Part shown: piece by piece, positions 6,655 through 8,707 of the stretch
How the letters are laid out: the number at the start of each line of letters is the position of its first letter
Numbering within the stretch: the stretch's first letter is position 1
NCBI GenBank assembly: GCA_030613745.1
Contig: JAUWLK010000108.1
Coordinates: 1-8,707, forward strand
Direction of reading: 5' to 3'
Origin: Flavobacteriaceae bacterium
GTDB taxonomy: Bacteria; Bacteroidota; Bacteroidia; Flavobacteriales; Flavobacteriaceae
Length of the DNA: 8,707 nucleotides
The notes under the pieces: generated by a model
Database searches by the model: none
Told to the model about the DNA's origin: nothing
Seen by the model: only the letters and a program-made list of their open reading frames with translations
Translations under genes and position numbers: made by a program

Positions 6655-6689
6655 CTTGTATAAAACTGGTAATTATATGTTTATATTTG
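6655..6689 (+). promoter_or_regulatory. Candidate Bacteroidota-type promoter of the HEPN gene
   Basis: TATATTTG at 6682-6689 is a perfect match to the Bacteroidota -7 consensus TAnnTTTG. A CTTG at 6655-6658 could serve as the -33 box, although 23 nt separation is longer than the usual 19-20. Transcription would start near 6696, leaving a leader of roughly 40 nt before the ATG at 6735. This gives the HEPN gene its own promoter after the hairpin. Confidence 0.42.
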
Positions 6690-6734
6690 TTTTGAATAAG
6701 AGTTGTATGCAAGTTAAAACCCTTAGCAAATCAT

Positions 6735-7709
6735 ATGCCAGCAATCTACTATATTGAGGATTTAACAGAACTAAATGTAAATGAAGAAATATACTTCAAT
6801 AAAGATTTGGTGTTGAAATCCGCAACCATTGAACAACAAAATATAATAAAATCGTTAATGAGTAAATTTGGAAGTTTTCCAAGTGAACCATCATCATATT
6901 CAGGTTATCACGAATATAAAATGGTTGAAAGACTACCTGAAGGAGGTATTAAATCAAAAAAAAGAAAACAAGAAGATTTTCGATATTTTATTTTAGAACA
7001 TAATTCTAACCAAATTAACCCATTTTTCACTAAAGCTTTAGCTCTAAAAGAGAAAGAATTTTTTATCCCATTTGGTTTTGCAAAAGCTGATTTTGGAATG
7101 TCAATATTTCATGCTATCAGCGAATTAGCAGCCTATACTTTTTATAATGATAAGAATACAGTTTTTCCTGTAAAATTTCCCGAAGACCCTAAATTATTTA
7201 ATAATGAGGATAAACAAGAATTTGAACTAAATATGAGTTTACTAGAAAATTTTGATCTGAAAAAAGAAAAGTATCCTCATATCAATAAGGCGCTTGAAGA
7301 TTTTTTGAAAATTGGTGAAATTTCAAATAATTCTGTATTTAAAATAGTAAGTTATTTTGCTTGCTTGGAATTATTAATAGTAGACAATAGTTATGACAAA
7401 TTAAAATCCATCAATTTACAATTACAATCAAAATTGAATTTACTGAATAATAGATTTGGAGAAAAAATAGATATCTCAAAGTATATAAAAGGGCCTGATA
7501 CTTTAACACTAGGAAAGGTTATTGGGATTATTTACGACTACAGAAGTTCCATTGCCCATGGAGATTTTCTGAATTTTGAAAAGAAACTTCAAGTTTTGGA
7601 AAAAATTTCAAGTTTAGAAATAACCAATTTTTTAAGGGTCGTTGTAAAAAAAGTAGTAGTTTATTCTTTACGAGAACCCCAATTGATTACTGATTTAAAA
7701 AAATGTTAG
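6735..7709 (+). CDS. HEPN-domain protein, ApeA-like, putative RNase of phage defence
   Basis: A 324-aa protein without signal peptide or membrane segments. The N-terminal region (about 1-140) is mixed alpha/beta with a basic stretch GGIKSKKRKQ (70-79) and is not recognised. The C-terminal half (about 195-310) is helical: VFKIVSYFACLELLIVDN (201-218), a coiled stretch around 221-240, then IIYDYRSSIAHGDF (265-278). Arg270-x4-His275 fits the HEPN RNase motif R-x4-6-H, and the whole pattern, with the LE-containing helix preceding it, resembles Apea-like HEPN domains. ApeA is a known anti-phage HEPN protein; whether this one defends against phage or cuts RNA is inferred. The gene stands alone, with its own promoter-like box and hairpins on both sides, as defence genes often do. 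ATG 6735 is the first Met of the frame. Confidence 0.75.
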   Translation: MPAIYYIEDLTELNVNEEIYFNKDLVLKSATIEQQNIIKSLMSKFGSFPSEPSSYSGYHEYKMVERLPEGGIKSKKRKQEDFRYFILEHNSNQINPFFTKALALKEKEFFIPFGFAKADFGMSIFHAISELAAYTFYNDKNTVFPVKFPEDPKLFNNEDKQEFELNMSLLENFDLKKEKYPHINKALEDFLKIGEISNNSVFKIVSYFACLELLIVDNSYDKLKSINLQLQSKLNLLNNRFGEKIDISKYIKGPDTLTLGKVIGIIYDYRSSIAHGDFLNFEKKLQVLEKISSLEITNFLRVVVKKVVVYSLREPQLITDLKKC

Positions 7710-7756
7710 TATACCTATATACAACAAAGACCGCTAAAAATTATTATGGTTTTTCT

Positions 7757-7783
7757 CCTGCAAGGTTTTCAAAACCTTGTAGG
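7757..7783. terminator. Palindromic hairpin between convergent genes
   Basis: A 12-bp stem, cctgcaaggttt (7757-7768) with aaaccttgtagg (7772-7783), has one G-U pair and a 3-nt loop. It lies between the end of the HEPN gene (7709) and the stop of the convergent dehydrogenase gene (7796), so it can serve both strands. Neither side has a strong T-run. A dispersed REP-like palindrome of Bacteroidota is an alternative. Confidence 0.55.
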
Positions 7784-7795
7784 TCTGAATATAAC

Positions 7796-8707
7796 CTACT
7801 TATAAACCAAACTAATCTGTTCAGCACATTTTTCACCATCAATGGCTGCTGAAATGATACCTCCTGCATAACCAGCTCCTTCCCCGCAAGGGTATAAACC
7901 TTTAATTTGAACATGTTCTAGAGTTTTATGATCTCTAGGAATTCTGACTGGTGAGGATGTTCTAGATTCAGGTGCATGAACAATCGCCTCATTAGTTAAA
8001 TACCCTTTCATTGAATTACCAAATTGTTTAAATCCTTCTTGTAACGTTTGATATATAAATTCAGGAAAAAGAGTGCCCAATTCAACCGAAGTTGTTCCTG
8101 GCATATAGGAAGTTTTGGGAATATTATTAGATAATTTTCCTTCGGTAAAATCAATCAATCTTTGCGCTGGAACTTTTTGTGTTTCTCCTGCTAAATGCCA
8201 GGCTTTTTGTTCAATTTGTTTTTGAAATTCAACACCTGCTAGTGGTCCTTTATCCTGAAAAGGAGCAAAATCACTTAATTTTAATTCAACAACAACACCA
8301 GAATTTGAAGTTGCTTGATCTCTTTTTGAAGGAGACCATCCATTAGTAACGACTTCACCCGGAGCAGTGGCACAAGGAGCAATTACACCACCCGGGCACA
8401 TACAAAATGAATATACACCTCTGTTTTTTACTTGCTTTACAATGCTGTAAGGCGCAGGAGGCAAATGCTCACTTCGTATTTCACAATGATATTGAATACT
8501 GTCAATTAACTTTTGTGAATGTTCAACTCTAACTCCCAAAGCAAATGGTTTGGCTTCAATTTTAACACCTTTTTTATATAATAGTTCAAAAATGTCTCGA
8601 GCAGAATGACCTGTAGCCAATATAATTTTTGGGGAATCTATAATGTCTCCATTTTGAGTTTTAACTCCAATTACAGCTTCATTTTTAATGATGATATCTA
8701 TAACACG
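7796..8707 (-). CDS. FAD-dependent dehydrogenase, COG2509 type (C-terminal part, runs off the window)
   Basis: The last 303 residues of a larger flavoprotein; the frame is open through the right edge, so the N-terminus with the GxGxxG FAD motif lies outside. The apparent start at 8620 is an internal TTG (Leu), since coding continues in frame for 29 more codons (RVIDIIIKNEAVIGVKTQNG and on). Motifs, counted from the first visible residue: ATGHSARD (31-38), KPFALGVRVEH (53-63), YSFCMCPGG (99-107), VVTNGWSPSKRD (119-130), ESRTSSPVRI (247-256) and the C-terminal FAD-contacting LYPCGEGAGYAGG (271-283). These are hallmarks of the uncharacterised NAD/FAD-utilising dehydrogenases of COG2509, normally around 500 aa and cytoplasmic. 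The reaction and substrate are unknown. It converges on the HEPN gene, with a shared hairpin between. Confidence 0.92.
   Translation of the reverse strand, partial: RVIDIIIKNEAVIGVKTQNGDIIDSPKIILATGHSARDIFELLYKKGVKIEAKPFALGVRVEHSQKLIDSIQYHCEIRSEHLPPAPYSIVKQVKNRGVYSFCMCPGGVIAPCATAPGEVVTNGWSPSKRDQATSNSGVVVELKLSDFAPFQDKGPLAGVEFQKQIEQKAWHLAGETQKVPAQRLIDFTEGKLSNNIPKTSYMPGTTSVELGTLFPEFIYQTLQEGFKQFGNSMKGYLTNEAIVHAPESRTSSPVRIPRDHKTLEHVQIKGLYPCGEGAGYAGGIISAAIDGEKCAEQISLVYK

Noticed and set aside
8618..8620. TTG as the start of the FAD dehydrogenase
   Set aside because: Coding continues upstream in frame to the window edge with family-like sequence, and the TTG falls as Leu directly before the conserved ATGHSARD motif.

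Overview
The window looks like a chromosomal segment from an AT-rich member of the Bacteroidota. This rests on a DUF6526 membrane protein, a lipoprotein with a Bacteroidota-style Cys and acidic/lysine tether, almost no Shine-Dalgarno sequences, one good TAnnTTTG-type -7 box, and overall protein style. A flavobacterium or a relative is likely, but the genus cannot be fixed from the sequence.

Positions 1-397 hold a non-coding tandem repeat: three nearly identical 105-106 bp units and a fourth, strongly diverged unit. All four share a core of exactly 50 nt. The array probably continues to the left of the window. Positions 398-920 contain no gene I can support, but 795-906 is crowded with palindromes and hairpins. 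A small minus-strand gene (1004-1333), possibly a winged-helix protein, ends at a clear intrinsic terminator.

Positions 1504-4674 carry four plus-strand genes: a DUF6526 two-helix membrane protein with a compound terminator hairpin, an NhaC-type Na+/H+ antiporter, a VOC-fold protein carrying a lipoprotein signal peptide, and a RimJ/RimL-like GNAT acetyltransferase. The stretch 4676-4854 appears to hold the frameshifted C-terminal remnant of an envelope protein.

Positions 4911-6491 are a likely two-gene operon: a PLP enzyme of the D-cysteine desulfhydrase/ACC deaminase family (active-site residues favour the desulfhydrase) and a Maa/LacA/NodL-type sugar O-acetyltransferase, followed by a GC-rich hairpin. 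A stand-alone gene at 6735-7709 encodes a HEPN-type protein with an R-x4-H motif, the pattern of HEPN ribonucleases and of ApeA-like phage-defence proteins. It has its own candidate promoter and is bracketed by hairpins. A minus-strand FAD-dependent dehydrogenase of the COG2509 type runs off the right edge.

Most genes are housekeeping or accessory metabolism with no shared pathway. The parts most likely to be new are the repeat array with its conserved core, the stand-alone HEPN gene, and the lipoprotein version of the VOC protein. No complete new multi-gene system is evident.
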